A stretch of 64,000 nt of DNA from Bacillus sp. EB106-08-02-XG196 (GCF_013396335.1 NZ_JABWSY010000013.1:86671-150670), one strand, 5' to 3'. Numbered from the stretch's first letter, positions 16,468 through 25,257 are shown. Made by a program: numbers and translations. The notes: a model not told the origin generated them from the sequence alone.

Positions 16468-17975
16468 TTTTCCGTCCCCCCCTGTTCTACTTCATATTGG
16501 ATATCATCCAGCGGCCAAATTGGCTTAGGAATGTATCGATACGTAAAAGTTGTTAAACGGTTGGAGGCAACACCAGGTGCATCCACATAAATGATACGGC
16601 CAACAATCGGCTCAAACGCAGCCCGAAAATGATTTTTAGCCTTTAACCCAAGAATTCTCTTTGCCTGCGGCTCAAGGCCAATATGACGAAACATTTCCGG
16701 ATCATTCGCTGACATCGGCCTTCCAATGAGGAGTATATCCATCTTGCCAACACAAATGTGTGCCGCTCCTTTTAAATCGACTCTTAAATGCTGATTGAAC
16801 GGCCCAGAATTGTGAAATACACCGTCTGATAAGGCCACGACCGTTGCTTCGACCTGAACGGGCTCCCCAAATTCAGGCGATACTTTCCCTCCTAGGGACA
16901 ACAATACCTTATTTCCGACCCCTTTTTTGCGGCAAGCCTCGAGGGATTCTGGATCGTAGAGTCCTCCAAACAGTGTGTCAGAAATGTTCATCTTCACCAT
17001 CTCCCGAAGCAGCTCTGTTGTATCCCCGCTCCCGCAGCTTAAGGGATTATCCGAGATGTCAGCCAGCACGACCGGTTTGTCATCTTCAATCAACACCGCC
17101 AAATCGAGCCCTTCTTTTACACTTGGCAATTCCGTGATAAATTCTTCTCTGACACTCCAGAACAAGGATGCCATCTTTTGGGCAGTCTCTTTTCCTTTTT
17201 GTGGATCGAGTGAAACCACAAGTACACTGGCACCGACCATGGGAATATCCGAGTACGGAAAGCCGCCAAAAACGGAAACATTATAAATTCCTTCTTCCTC
17301 TTCGGCCTGTTTCGCCCACTCTATCATTTTGTGCATCGGCCCTTCTGCCGTTCTCATATTGATAGAGGGAGGCATCATCGGTAATTTTTCAAAAGAAGCA
17401 TAATAATGTACATCTTCCTTTAATTGCTTCAATAAAGCCATTGCCGCATGGACTCCTTGTTCATACATATCAACATGTGGATAGGTTTTAAATCCAAAAT
17501 GAAGTGGTGTGTAATGAACCATTTTTTCACTTACATTGGCATGCATATCCAGTGTTGTCGCAATCGGGACATTCGGTCCGATCAGCTCACGAATTTTCCC
17601 GAGTAAATGCTCTTCCGGGTCAAAGAGGTCCTCCACAACCATTGCCCCATGCAGTGCCAGCAATAATCCGTCGAGCCTTCCCGCCTGCTGGATGGACTCC
17701 AGCATTTTTTTTTCGATGATGGAGTACGCCTCTGTTGATACCACTCCCGAGGGAATCGCAGCCGCACAAAGCAGCGGTACGATTACTACATCCCTTTCTT
17801 GTTTCAATACATCCAAAAACCCGCCCACTTCCGTTTTTGTACCATTATAGGTATCATAAATTTCATCGCCGATAAAGTAACCTTCATTTCGAAACTGCTG
17901 GATTTCAGTTTTCATCGGGCTGAAACTGTGGGATTCATGGTAAAAGAATGCAATACCGATACGATTTTTTCTCAT
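16455..17975 (-). CDS. M81 (MlrC) family metal-dependent hydrolase, candidate 4-acetamidobutyrate/-CoA deacetylase
   Basis: 506 residues with the M81 N-terminal domain and the MlrC C-terminal domain. Likely zinc ligands and family motifs: FYHESHSFSP (His13, His16), LHGAM (His109), TLDMHAN (Asp143, His145) and TYPHVD (His167, Asp169). The founding member opens microcystin peptides, and most relatives have unknown amide substrates. In B. subtilis the cluster carries an M20-type deacetylase (YodQ); none is present here. This is the only hydrolase in the block, so a role in removing the acetyl group late in the route is the best guess. The start has AGGTGGGAG. Confidence 0.78.
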   Translation of the reverse strand: MRKNRIGIAFFYHESHSFSPMKTEIQQFRNEGYFIGDEIYDTYNGTKTEVGGFLDVLKQERDVVIVPLLCAAAIPSGVVSTEAYSIIEKKMLESIQQAGRLDGLLLALHGAMVVEDLFDPEEHLLGKIRELIGPNVPIATTLDMHANVSEKMVHYTPLHFGFKTYPHVDMYEQGVHAAMALLKQLKEDVHYYASFEKLPMMPPSINMRTAEGPMHKMIEWAKQAEEEEGIYNVSVFGGFPYSDIPMVGASVLVVSLDPQKGKETAQKMASLFWSVREEFITELPSVKEGLDLAVLIEDDKPVVLADISDNPLSCGSGDTTELLREMVKMNISDTLFGGLYDPESLEACRKKGVGNKVLLSLGGKVSPEFGEPVQVEATVVALSDGVFHNSGPFNQHLRVDLKGAAHICVGKMDILLIGRPMSANDPEMFRHIGLEPQAKRILGLKAKNHFRAAFEPIVGRIIYVDAPGVASNRLTTFTYRYIPKPIWPLDDIQYEVEQGGTEKWKH

Positions 17976-18009
17976 GTTCTCCCACCTAATAATAGATATT
18001 GTCCGTCAA

Positions 18010-19470
18010 TTAATAGTTCGTATAAATTGACTTCCACTCGGTCATGACATCAAATACATGATGGGAAACTTCACGGTGACCGTTTCCGGACATTTTCATC
18101 CCCCCAAACGCCACTCCCATCTCGGCATTGGATGTTCCGTTATTAATATAGACAAGTCCGCTTACCGCTTCGTTTGCAGCACGGTTTGCATAGTGAAGGC
18201 TCTCAGTATAAATGGAAGTCGATAACCCATAAATCGTCCCGTTATTTACCTCCATGGCTTCCTCATATGAATCTACTTCAATGATGGCAAGAACAGGACC
18301 AAAGATTTCTTCCTGTGCAATAGTATCATTCGGTTTCACATTCTCAATAATTGTCGGCTCATAGTAATAACCTCCTAATTCTTTGACACGCTGCCCGCCT
18401 GACACAATTTTCCCGCCTTCTTCAATCGCTGTTTTTACATATTTTTCGACTGTATAAAGCTGTTCTTCATTTACGAGAGGGCCCACTTGTTTCCCTTCTT
18501 CAAGTCCATTTCCTATTTTCATAGACTTAGTTATTTCAACTACTTTTTGTACGAGCAGTTCCTTTATTGGACGTTCAACGATTACTCGACTTGCTGCTGT
18601 ACAGCGCTGACCAGTTGTCGTAAACGCTGATTTTACAATTCCGTCTGCCGCCTTGTCCAAGTCCGCGTCCTTTAAGACGATCACTGCATTTTTCCCACCC
18701 AATTCCAATGAAATACGTTTTAACGTTTTACTGCTCATTTCAGCCAGCTTTTGTCCGACTTCTGTTGAGCCTGTAAACGAAATGATTTTAACATCTGAAT
18801 GCTCTGCGAGTGTTTGACCAACTGTTCTTCCTGAACCGGTAATTAAGTTCACAACCCCTGCTGGCAATCCGGCTTCATCTAACACTTCCACAAATATCTT
18901 TGCCGAAAGTGCAACCTCTGAAGCAGGCTTCCATACGACGGTATTACCAGAAATCAGGGCTGAAAAAATTTTGTAGGAAGCTAGCGCAACTGGGAAGTTC
19001 CAGGGTGTAATGCACGCCGCAACTCCAAGAGGTTCACGAACCATTCTTACGTTCCGGTCTGGGAAGCCGGTCGGGACCGTTTCTCCAAACAGGCGTCGTC
19101 CCTCACCTGACATATATTGAGCAGTCGCGATGACCACTCCAACTTCGCCTAAAGATTCTGGCAGTACTTTTCCCATCTCCATTGTCATGACACTAGCAAG
19201 TTCCTCTTTTCGCATTTCAAACAATTGGGCTGCTTTCGTTAAATAAGCCGCCCGTTCTGGAATGGGGGTGATCTTCCATTGTGAATACGCTTCATTCGCT
19301 TTTGTGACAGCCTCATCCACTTGCTCTGTTGTGGCAGCCGCACATATGCCGACAAGTTCCCCCGTTGCCGGATTTAAGCTTTCAAAGTAGGACTGATCGG
19401 GGACACTTACCCATTTTCTATTTATATAAAGATCTCCCTGAAGAATATCTGTTTTGATTCGGCTAGACAT
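18010..19470 (-). CDS. NAD(P)-dependent aldehyde dehydrogenase, probable succinic semialdehyde dehydrogenase
   Basis: Aldehyde dehydrogenase superfamily, 486 residues. It has the conserved ITPWNFP, the general base Glu in LELGGKNAVIVLKDADLD, the nucleophile Cys in TTGQRCTAASRV and EIFGPVLAI. The start is the ATG at 19470 behind AAGGAGG; an upstream frame of 13 codons is unsupported. It ends 34 bases before the M81 gene and follows the GabT-like aminotransferase, the gabT-gabD arrangement, so oxidation of succinic semialdehyde to succinate is inferred. Glutarate semialdehyde is an alternative substrate. Confidence 0.88.
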   Translation of the reverse strand: MSSRIKTDILQGDLYINRKWVSVPDQSYFESLNPATGELVGICAAATTEQVDEAVTKANEAYSQWKITPIPERAAYLTKAAQLFEMRKEELASVMTMEMGKVLPESLGEVGVVIATAQYMSGEGRRLFGETVPTGFPDRNVRMVREPLGVAACITPWNFPVALASYKIFSALISGNTVVWKPASEVALSAKIFVEVLDEAGLPAGVVNLITGSGRTVGQTLAEHSDVKIISFTGSTEVGQKLAEMSSKTLKRISLELGGKNAVIVLKDADLDKAADGIVKSAFTTTGQRCTAASRVIVERPIKELLVQKVVEITKSMKIGNGLEEGKQVGPLVNEEQLYTVEKYVKTAIEEGGKIVSGGQRVKELGGYYYEPTIIENVKPNDTIAQEEIFGPVLAIIEVDSYEEAMEVNNGTIYGLSTSIYTESLHYANRAANEAVSGLVYINNGTSNAEMGVAFGGMKMSGNGHREVSHHVFDVMTEWKSIYTNY

Positions 19471-19511
19471 AAACTTGACCTCCTTTTTCGTTCTATACTG
19501 AGAAATCAAAA

Positions 19512-20807
19512 TTAGTTTTCGGATATAGTTTCTGTTATCACATCTTCTAAAATCGTTAATCCTATATCTAGCACATCTTCTTGAATATTAAGAGGCAGCA
19601 TTAATCGGATCGTTTGACCACTTACACCACAGTTCATAATGAGCAAGCCATTTTCCAGTGCTTTCGATTTAATTTTCGGCACAAAGAAAGCAGCAGATTC
19701 CGAATCGAATTCGATACCAATCATCATGCCGATTCCTCGAACTTCAACAATGCCTGGTAAATGTCCTACAGAGTTATGAAGTCGGCCGACAATCTCGGCA
19801 CCAAGTTTAGCACTGCGTTCTACTAACTTCTCTTCCTCAATGACCTCTATATTTGCCAATGCCGCAGCACAAGAAATTGGATTTCCTCCAAATGTCGAAC
19901 CATGACCAGCAGTCGGCCATTTTTCATGAAGCTCACGACTTGCTACAATAGCACCAAGAGGCATGCCGCCGGAGAGAGCTTTTGCCAATACTAAAATATC
20001 AGGAGTCACATTCGCATGCTCTGCCGCAAACATTTTGCCTGTACGGCCAAATCCTGTTTGTACTTCGTCAAAAATCAGCAGAATGCCGTGTTCCTCTGTA
20101 ATCTTTCTTAACTCCTGCAAAAAGCTTGGCGGTGCCGGATAATAGCCGCCTTCACCCATTACAGGTTCAATGATGATGGCCGCTACACGTGAAGGGTCCA
20201 CACGTAAATCGAACAATTTTTGAAGCTGATTCAAGCAATACTCTTCAGCTTCTTCTTCTCTAATGTTTTTCAGCTGGCTCGGATACGGATATGGGACGTG
20301 ATACACCTCACCTAAAATCGGTTCATAATAACGACGGTATTTAGAGCTTGATGCCGTAATCGCTGTTGCTCCTAATGTGCGCCCGTGAAACGATCCTTCA
20401 AAAGCAATGATCGCAGGTCTTCCTGTAGACGCCTTCGCTAGTTTGAGTGCACCATCAATAGCTTCCGCTCCCGAATTGGAGAAAAAGACAGTGTCTAGAT
20501 TTCCTGGTGTAATATGAGCAAGCTTTTCCGCCAAATTCGCTGCTGTTTCGTAATAACCATAGTTCAATCCAAGATGAATCAAGGCTTCAGCTTGCTTTTT
20601 AATGGCTTCCACCATTTTCCCGTTCGTATGCCCGACAGCGTTGACAGCCACTCCAGAAACGAAATCGATATACTCCTTTCCGTCTGTCGTCCAAAATTTG
20701 GCTCCATGCGCTTTTTCAATGACAAGCTCTGTTACCCTTGTCATAACCGGTGATAAATGTTTTTGTGCTTTTTCTTTAATCTCATCTGTTTTATTTTGTA
20801 ATTTCAT
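19512..20807 (-). CDS. Class III aminotransferase, GabT-like (4-aminobutyrate aminotransferase)
   Basis: PLP-dependent omega-aminotransferase, 431 residues: NSGAEAIDGALKLA, EGSFHGRTLGA, EPVMGEGGYYPAP, FDEVQTGFGRTG, the PLP lysine in LAKALSGGMPLG and GHGSTFGGNP, all typical of the GabT/acetylornithine branch. The ATG at 20807 is chosen because AAAGGA stands eight bases before it; the ATG at 20816 overlaps that site. It overlaps the end of yodT by 17 bases. With the dehydrogenase behind it, conversion of 4-aminobutyrate to succinic semialdehyde is the likely reaction. Confidence 0.87.
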   Translation of the reverse strand: MKLQNKTDEIKEKAQKHLSPVMTRVTELVIEKAHGAKFWTTDGKEYIDFVSGVAVNAVGHTNGKMVEAIKKQAEALIHLGLNYGYYETAANLAEKLAHITPGNLDTVFFSNSGAEAIDGALKLAKASTGRPAIIAFEGSFHGRTLGATAITASSSKYRRYYEPILGEVYHVPYPYPSQLKNIREEEAEEYCLNQLQKLFDLRVDPSRVAAIIIEPVMGEGGYYPAPPSFLQELRKITEEHGILLIFDEVQTGFGRTGKMFAAEHANVTPDILVLAKALSGGMPLGAIVASRELHEKWPTAGHGSTFGGNPISCAAALANIEVIEEEKLVERSAKLGAEIVGRLHNSVGHLPGIVEVRGIGMMIGIEFDSESAAFFVPKIKSKALENGLLIMNCGVSGQTIRLMLPLNIQEDVLDIGLTILEDVITETISEN

Positions 20808-22176
20808 AAATCTCATCCTTTCTTAATTGACCTTTGAATATTGCGAATGAATCATCTAAAATTCTTACAATCTCATCAATTTCTGTTCTCGTAACATTTA
20901 AAGGAGGGCTGATAATGAGGTGCTCCCCCTTTGTGCCGTCAATTGAACCAGAACCAGGATAAAAAACTGCACCAAGGTCCATCGCAATTCCATTCAATCT
21001 TTCTGCAGCTTTTTCGGATGGATCGAACAACAGGTCCTGTCCATAATCTTTCACAAGCTCTATACCTATTAAAAGCCCTCTGCCACGAACATCAGATATA
21101 TAAGAATGTTTTTGCTTTAGCTCCATTAGACGTTTGACAAGGTAGGTACCTTGTTTTTTGACGTTTTCCAGCACCATATCTCGCTCATAAACTTCCAATG
21201 CTGCAATACCGGCTGCAACAGCAACAGGATGCCCACTATATGTGTAACCGTGAATGAATTTCCCGTCACTGTTTTGAATGAGTCCGTCGATTAACCGATC
21301 ATGAACGATCATTCCGGCGAGGGGGGCATATCCCGCTGATACCCCTTTTCCGAATGTGATAATATCAGGCTTGATTCCAATTTGTTCTGTCGCAAAATTA
21401 GTACCAGTACGGCCAAAGCCAGTCATCACTTCATCGATAATTAAGACGATTTCGTAACGATCACACAGCTCTCGAACTTTCTCAAAATACCCCGGTGGCG
21501 GTGGAATAGCCCCTTGCTGGCTTCCAACAATCGGTTCAGCAATAAATGCCGACACATTCTCAGGACCTAGCTCAAAAATGGTTCTTTCAATATCCTTTAC
21601 ACAAGTCCAGTTTTGTTTAGAGAGACAATCATCTTTTTGACGATCGTATGGACATCTATGGCAGTATGGAGAATAGACATGGGCATAGTTTAAAAGATTA
21701 GGAGTGTATGCATGCCTTCTTTTAACGTCTCCCCCTGCGGATAAAGAACCTATGGTATTTCCGTGATACGATTGCCATCGCCCGATCACAATGTGTTTTT
21801 GGGTTCTGCCGGCGTCCCGATGATATTGCCTCGCCAGCTTCAAAGCGCTTTCATTTGCTTCGGAGCCTCCGGTTGTAAAATACACTTTATTTAAATGGTC
21901 TGGAGCCATTTTTCCAATTGTTTCAGCCAGCTTATGTAACGCTTTCGTCTCGAAACGCATGGTATGGACGAAAGCTGCTTTTTTTGCTTGTTCTGCCATG
22001 GCCTCTCCTATAGAAGTAATCCCATGTCCCAAGTTAGCTGCAACCGCTCCCGAGCAAGCATCCAGATATTTTTTCCCGTTCTCATCTATAAGATAGACCC
22101 CTGCACCGTGGGTAATAATCGGATACACCTTTTTTAAATCACGATGAAACACGTAGTCCTTTTTTATTCCGTCCAT
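20791..22176 (-). CDS. yodT: Class III aminotransferase YodT, probable N6-acetyl-beta-lysine aminotransferase
   Basis: PLP-dependent class III aminotransferase, 461 residues: TTGGSEANESALKLARQYH, RWQSYHGNTIGSLSAGG, AEPIVGSQQGAIPPP, IDEVMTGFGRTGTNFA, PLP lysine in TFGKGVSAGYAPLAG and HGYTYSGHPVA. It also has a CHRCPYDR stretch that could bind a metal. The ATG at 22176 follows GGTGG and overlaps the thiolase end by 13 bases. Orthologues sit in the kam/yod clusters of bacilli. Removal of the 3-amino group of (acetyl-)beta-lysine to give a 3-oxo acid is inferred from the following CoA-transferase and thiolase. Confidence 0.85.
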   Translation of the reverse strand: MDGIKKDYVFHRDLKKVYPIITHGAGVYLIDENGKKYLDACSGAVAANLGHGITSIGEAMAEQAKKAAFVHTMRFETKALHKLAETIGKMAPDHLNKVYFTTGGSEANESALKLARQYHRDAGRTQKHIVIGRWQSYHGNTIGSLSAGGDVKRRHAYTPNLLNYAHVYSPYCHRCPYDRQKDDCLSKQNWTCVKDIERTIFELGPENVSAFIAEPIVGSQQGAIPPPPGYFEKVRELCDRYEIVLIIDEVMTGFGRTGTNFATEQIGIKPDIITFGKGVSAGYAPLAGMIVHDRLIDGLIQNSDGKFIHGYTYSGHPVAVAAGIAALEVYERDMVLENVKKQGTYLVKRLMELKQKHSYISDVRGRGLLIGIELVKDYGQDLLFDPSEKAAERLNGIAMDLGAVFYPGSGSIDGTKGEHLIISPPLNVTRTEIDEIVRILDDSFAIFKGQLRKDEIYEITK

Positions 22177-23354
22177 CTTTCCACCACCATTGCCATTCCT
22201 AATCCACCCGCCACACAAATCGTCGCAAGGCCATATTGCCGTTTTTGTTTTTCAAGCTCATGACATAATGTAGTGACGATCCTTGCACCGGAGCATCCAA
22301 GTGGATGACCTAAGGCAATCGCCCCACCGTTAACATTCACGTTGTCTCCATTTATGTCCCATTCTCTTAAACAAGCAAGGCTTTGAGCGGCGAATGCTTC
22401 ATTTAATTCAATCAAATCGATATCTTCCAAACGAAGACCCGCTTTTTTCAACGCAATCTGGGATGCAGGAACCGGACCGATACCCATTTCTTTTGGTGAT
22501 ACACCCGCTGCAGCAAAGGAACGAATCCTTGCAATCGGGACCACTCCAAGCTGTAACGCTTTTTCTTCCGACATCAACAGCAGCATCGAAGCTCCATCAT
22601 TTCTTCCGGATGAGTTTCCAGCTGTTACCGTACCATCCTTTTGAAACACAGAACTTAGTGTTCCTAACTTTTCAATGTCCGTCAATCTTGGGTATTCATC
22701 TATCGCAAAGTGTCTAATCCCCTTTTTTCCTTCCTTTACCGGTACAGGTATGATCTCTTCTTCAAAATGGCCCCTTTCAATTGCACGTTTCGTTTTCTGC
22801 TGACTCCTGAAAGCAAATTCATCTTGTTCGCGGCGGCTTATGTTATATTTTTCAGCCAGCCACTCAGCTGTATTGCCCATCGTGAAACGACCGTATATCT
22901 CCTCTGGCTGTGATTTTGGCTGACTCTCCGTATTTGAATCATACAGCGTCATATCACCCATCTTGTTCCCAAATCGAGTCCCAACCGTATAATGAGGTGC
23001 TTGTGACATGTGTTCGACGCCTCCTGCTAAAACGACGTCAGCCTGACCAGTCAAAATGGACATCGCTCCGTTAATGACAGCCTGCATGCCTGAACCGCAC
23101 TGGCGATGAACAGTATAAGCAGGAATCGTTTCGGGAAAATGTGCCTGTAATGCCGCGACTCTTGCAATATTCGGAGCATGCGCACTTTGCTTTGTTTGTC
23201 CAACGATGACTTCATCGATAATATTGGCACCGTAACCCGAAGCAGAAAGATTATTTTTCATGATGAGGGAAACAAGCACTTCGGGGGGAGTATCCGCCAG
23301 TGATCCACCGAAGCTTCCAATAGCCGTCCGAAATGCATTTACAATTACAACCAC
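22164..23354 (-). CDS. Acetyl-CoA acyltransferase (thiolase)
   Basis: Thiolase of 396 residues: the nucleophile Cys in VHRQCGSGMQAV, the NEAFAAQ motif and the C-terminal GGAIALGHPLGCSGAR with catalytic His and Cys. The GTG start shares its first base with the atoA stop (TAGTG), with AGAGGTG ahead, so translation is coupled. In this setting it would cleave 3-oxo-6-acetamidohexanoyl-CoA with CoA to acetyl-CoA and 4-acetamidobutyryl-CoA. By sequence alone an acetoacetyl-CoA thiolase cannot be excluded. Confidence 0.9.
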   Translation of the reverse strand: MVVIVNAFRTAIGSFGGSLADTPPEVLVSLIMKNNLSASGYGANIIDEVIVGQTKQSAHAPNIARVAALQAHFPETIPAYTVHRQCGSGMQAVINGAMSILTGQADVVLAGGVEHMSQAPHYTVGTRFGNKMGDMTLYDSNTESQPKSQPEEIYGRFTMGNTAEWLAEKYNISRREQDEFAFRSQQKTKRAIERGHFEEEIIPVPVKEGKKGIRHFAIDEYPRLTDIEKLGTLSSVFQKDGTVTAGNSSGRNDGASMLLLMSEEKALQLGVVPIARIRSFAAAGVSPKEMGIGPVPASQIALKKAGLRLEDIDLIELNEAFAAQSLACLREWDINGDNVNVNGGAIALGHPLGCSGARIVTTLCHELEKQKRQYGLATICVAGGLGMAMVVERWTE

Positions 23355-24010
23355 TATACGGTCACCTCTTTGCCTATATTGAAAGATTCAGCAATTTGGA
23401 AGGGTGCGTCCGTTTTCTGTTGAATTTCCTCAAGGGAAACTCCAGGGGACAGCTCAATAAGATGAAGTCCATCTTCCTTTACAGCGAACACCGCCAAATC
23501 GGTAATAATTAAATCCACTTTTCGTTCCGATGTGACCGGATAAGTTAATTCCTTGACTATTTTTGAATCTCCTTGGTTAGATGTATGCATTGTTGTTACG
23601 ATGACCTTTTTGGAGCCTTCCAATAAATCCATCGCCCCACCTACACCTAGAACACTTTTTCCTGGGACGGCCCAGTTGGCAATCCGCCCAACTTGATCAA
23701 TTTGCAACATGCCAAGGATTGAAACGCTTACATGCCCTCCGCGAATCATCGCAAAAGAGGAAGCGCTATCAAAAAAGGCTGCTCCTTCCAAAACTGTGAC
23801 AGGCAGTTTCCCCGCATTGACAAGATTTTGGTCAATATGCTCTTGATCTGGCGTAGGACCTACACCAAGAATGCCGTTTTCTGAGTGTAAAAAAACGTTA
23901 ACATCTGATGGAATATGATCAGCCACTAGTGTTGGAATCCCTATCCCCAAATTGACGATATCGCCATCCTTCAATTCCTTTGCTGCTCTTTGTGCAATGT
24001 ATTGTTTCAT
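23354..24010 (-). CDS. atoA: 3-oxoacid CoA-transferase, subunit B (AtoA/YodR-like)
   Basis: Catalytic subunit of a type I CoA-transferase. The 218 residues contain GIGIPTLVADH and the active-site Glu in HSENGILGVG. It lies seven bases after subunit A and overlaps the thiolase start by one base. Together the pair could activate the 3-oxo acid, possibly using 4-acetamidobutyryl-CoA from the thiolase as CoA donor and so recycling CoA without ATP. That exchange is inference; acetoacetate or succinyl-CoA as partner is equally allowed by sequence. Confidence 0.9.
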   Translation of the reverse strand: MKQYIAQRAAKELKDGDIVNLGIGIPTLVADHIPSDVNVFLHSENGILGVGPTPDQEHIDQNLVNAGKLPVTVLEGAAFFDSASSFAMIRGGHVSVSILGMLQIDQVGRIANWAVPGKSVLGVGGAMDLLEGSKKVIVTTMHTSNQGDSKIVKELTYPVTSERKVDLIITDLAVFAVKEDGLHLIELSPGVSLEEIQQKTDAPFQIAESFNIGKEVTV

Positions 24011-24017
24011 ATTTAAA

Positions 24018-24674
24018 CTAGTCCCCCCCCTTCACAACAAGATAATCAACGTATAAATGAGGAGTCACAATTTCCTCAGGAGAAATTTGGCCTACCTCAA
24101 CAATCTCGTCCACCTCTGCAATAACCACATCCGCAGCTGTTGCCATCATCGGATTAAAGTTTCTTGCCGATTTGTTGTATATGAGATTTCCTAATTTATC
24201 TGCCTTTTTCGCTTTAATTAGTGAAAAATTGGCTCTAAGAGGCTCTTGGAATACATACTTTTTACCATTAAGGGTACGCTCTTCTTTGTTTTCAGCGATT
24301 TTCGTTCCTACGCTGACTGGTGTATAAAACCCTCCTAATCCCGCGCCGCCCGCTCGAATGGCTTCAGACATCGTTCCTTGTGGAAGAAGCTCCACTTCTA
24401 TTTCTTTATCCTGATGAGCTTTAACCACTTCTGGATTTGATGTAAAATACGAACCTATTGCTTTTTTTACTTGCTTTTGCCGTACTAAAACTCCAAGACC
24501 TCTGCCCGGTTCACCTAGGTTATTACTAATAATCTCTAAGTCCATCACTTCCGATAGAGCCAAAGCGGCAATTAAACTAAGTGGACTTCCTATAAGACCA
24601 AATCCACCTACCATTATTCGAGATCCGCTTTTAACCTTTTTTACGGCTTCTGCGCATGTAATTAGCTTGCTCAT
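24018..24674 (-). CDS. atoD: 3-oxoacid CoA-transferase, subunit A (AtoD/YodS-like)
   Basis: Subunit A of the same type I CoA-transferase, 218 residues with the glycine-rich MVGGFGLIGSP loop, ISNNLGEPGRGLGVL and GGAGLGGFYTP. It is the first gene of a tightly packed run of eight genes down to ablA. The start is preceded by GGAGAGGCAGGG. The 190 bases upstream carry a strong hairpin with a U run, so transcription from the DUF3870 gene would have to read through it or a weaker local promoter is used. I could not find a clear sigma-A promoter here. Confidence 0.9.
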   Translation of the reverse strand: MSKLITCAEAVKKVKSGSRIMVGGFGLIGSPLSLIAALALSEVMDLEIISNNLGEPGRGLGVLVRQKQVKKAIGSYFTSNPEVVKAHQDKEIEVELLPQGTMSEAIRAGGAGLGGFYTPVSVGTKIAENKEERTLNGKKYVFQEPLRANFSLIKAKKADKLGNLIYNKSARNFNPMMATAADVVIAEVDEIVEVGQISPEEIVTPHLYVDYLVVKGGD

Positions 24675-24730
24675 GTTTTTTTATCCCTGCCTCTCCATCG
24701 ACTTTTGTGGGTGTTAACCGTTTGGTAAAA

Positions 24731-24818
24731 TAAAAAACCGAGCAAAACATAAATCTCTATAAAAAATGTCGTTTCAACGAACATTCCTTACACAGAGTTC
24801 ATGTTTGCCCGGTTTTAA
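24731..24818 (-). terminator. Long hairpin with U run between the DUF3870 gene and atoD
   Basis: On the minus strand an arm AAAACCGGGCAAACAT pairs with ATGTTTTGCTCGGTTTT (one bulge) around an inner stem AATGT-TC-GTT/AAC-G-ACATT, and is followed by TTTTTTATTTT. It is a terminator or attenuator for transcripts heading into the lysine operon. Confidence 0.78.
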
Positions 24819-24865
24819 TAAGACCATGGGAAGAGGTCATCTTCCCACTTTATTATAACCAAACG

Positions 24866-25195
24866 TTATGTATTCATTTGCTTCACATTATCCCAGTAAC
24901 GTTGAACTGCAGCTTGAAGAGCCACAATGATTGCTTGCTGGGATGGAGCAAAATAAAAACTTTGAATTCGTTTAATCAGCTGCTCAACACCGTCTTCAAG
25001 ACAGTAGCCTATCAGCAGTTTTTGAAAATAATTTTTTGTTAGTTCAGTTACGAATGTGAATTCAGCGCCGATAATCTTATGATCCTTTAGATTCACTTCG
25101 AGGACAATTCCAGCATGCTTATACATTTCATACATGGAAGTCCCCTGTGGAGCTTTTGCATATCCTGTAACAATCACCGTTTCCAGTGTTTGCAT
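24866..25195 (-). CDS. DUF3870 domain protein
   Basis: A 109-residue cytosolic protein of unknown function. It matches the DUF3870 pattern with MYEMYKHAGIVLEVNLKDH, the GAEFTFVTELT core and SFYFAPSQQAIIVALQAAVQRY. It has its own sigma-A promoter with an overlapping palindrome and a cre-like site farther up. It is separated from the lysine genes by a hairpin but shares their strand. DUF3870 genes often lie beside catabolic genes; no reaction is known to me. Confidence 0.8.
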   Translation of the reverse strand: MQTLETVIVTGYAKAPQGTSMYEMYKHAGIVLEVNLKDHKIIGAEFTFVTELTKNYFQKLLIGYCLEDGVEQLIKRIQSFYFAPSQQAIIVALQAAVQRYWDNVKQMNT

Positions 25196-25231
25196 GCCCT
25201 AATCCACCCTTCAAAAACCCACTGAACACCT

Positions 25232-25257
25232 TTCTAACACGAGTATACGGGTTAGAA
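25232..25257. promoter_or_regulatory. Palindromic operator overlapping the -10 of the DUF3870 promoter
   Basis: TTCTAAC (25232-25238) and GTTAGAA (25251-25257) are perfect complements 12 bases apart, and the -10 box lies between them. The layout fits a dimeric repressor of TetR type; the regulator is not identified. Confidence 0.55.

Noticed and set aside
24675..24730. Lysine riboswitch or other known riboswitch ahead of the lysine operon
   Set aside because: I could not find L-box conserved blocks here or upstream of lysP; only hairpins and dyads are present.
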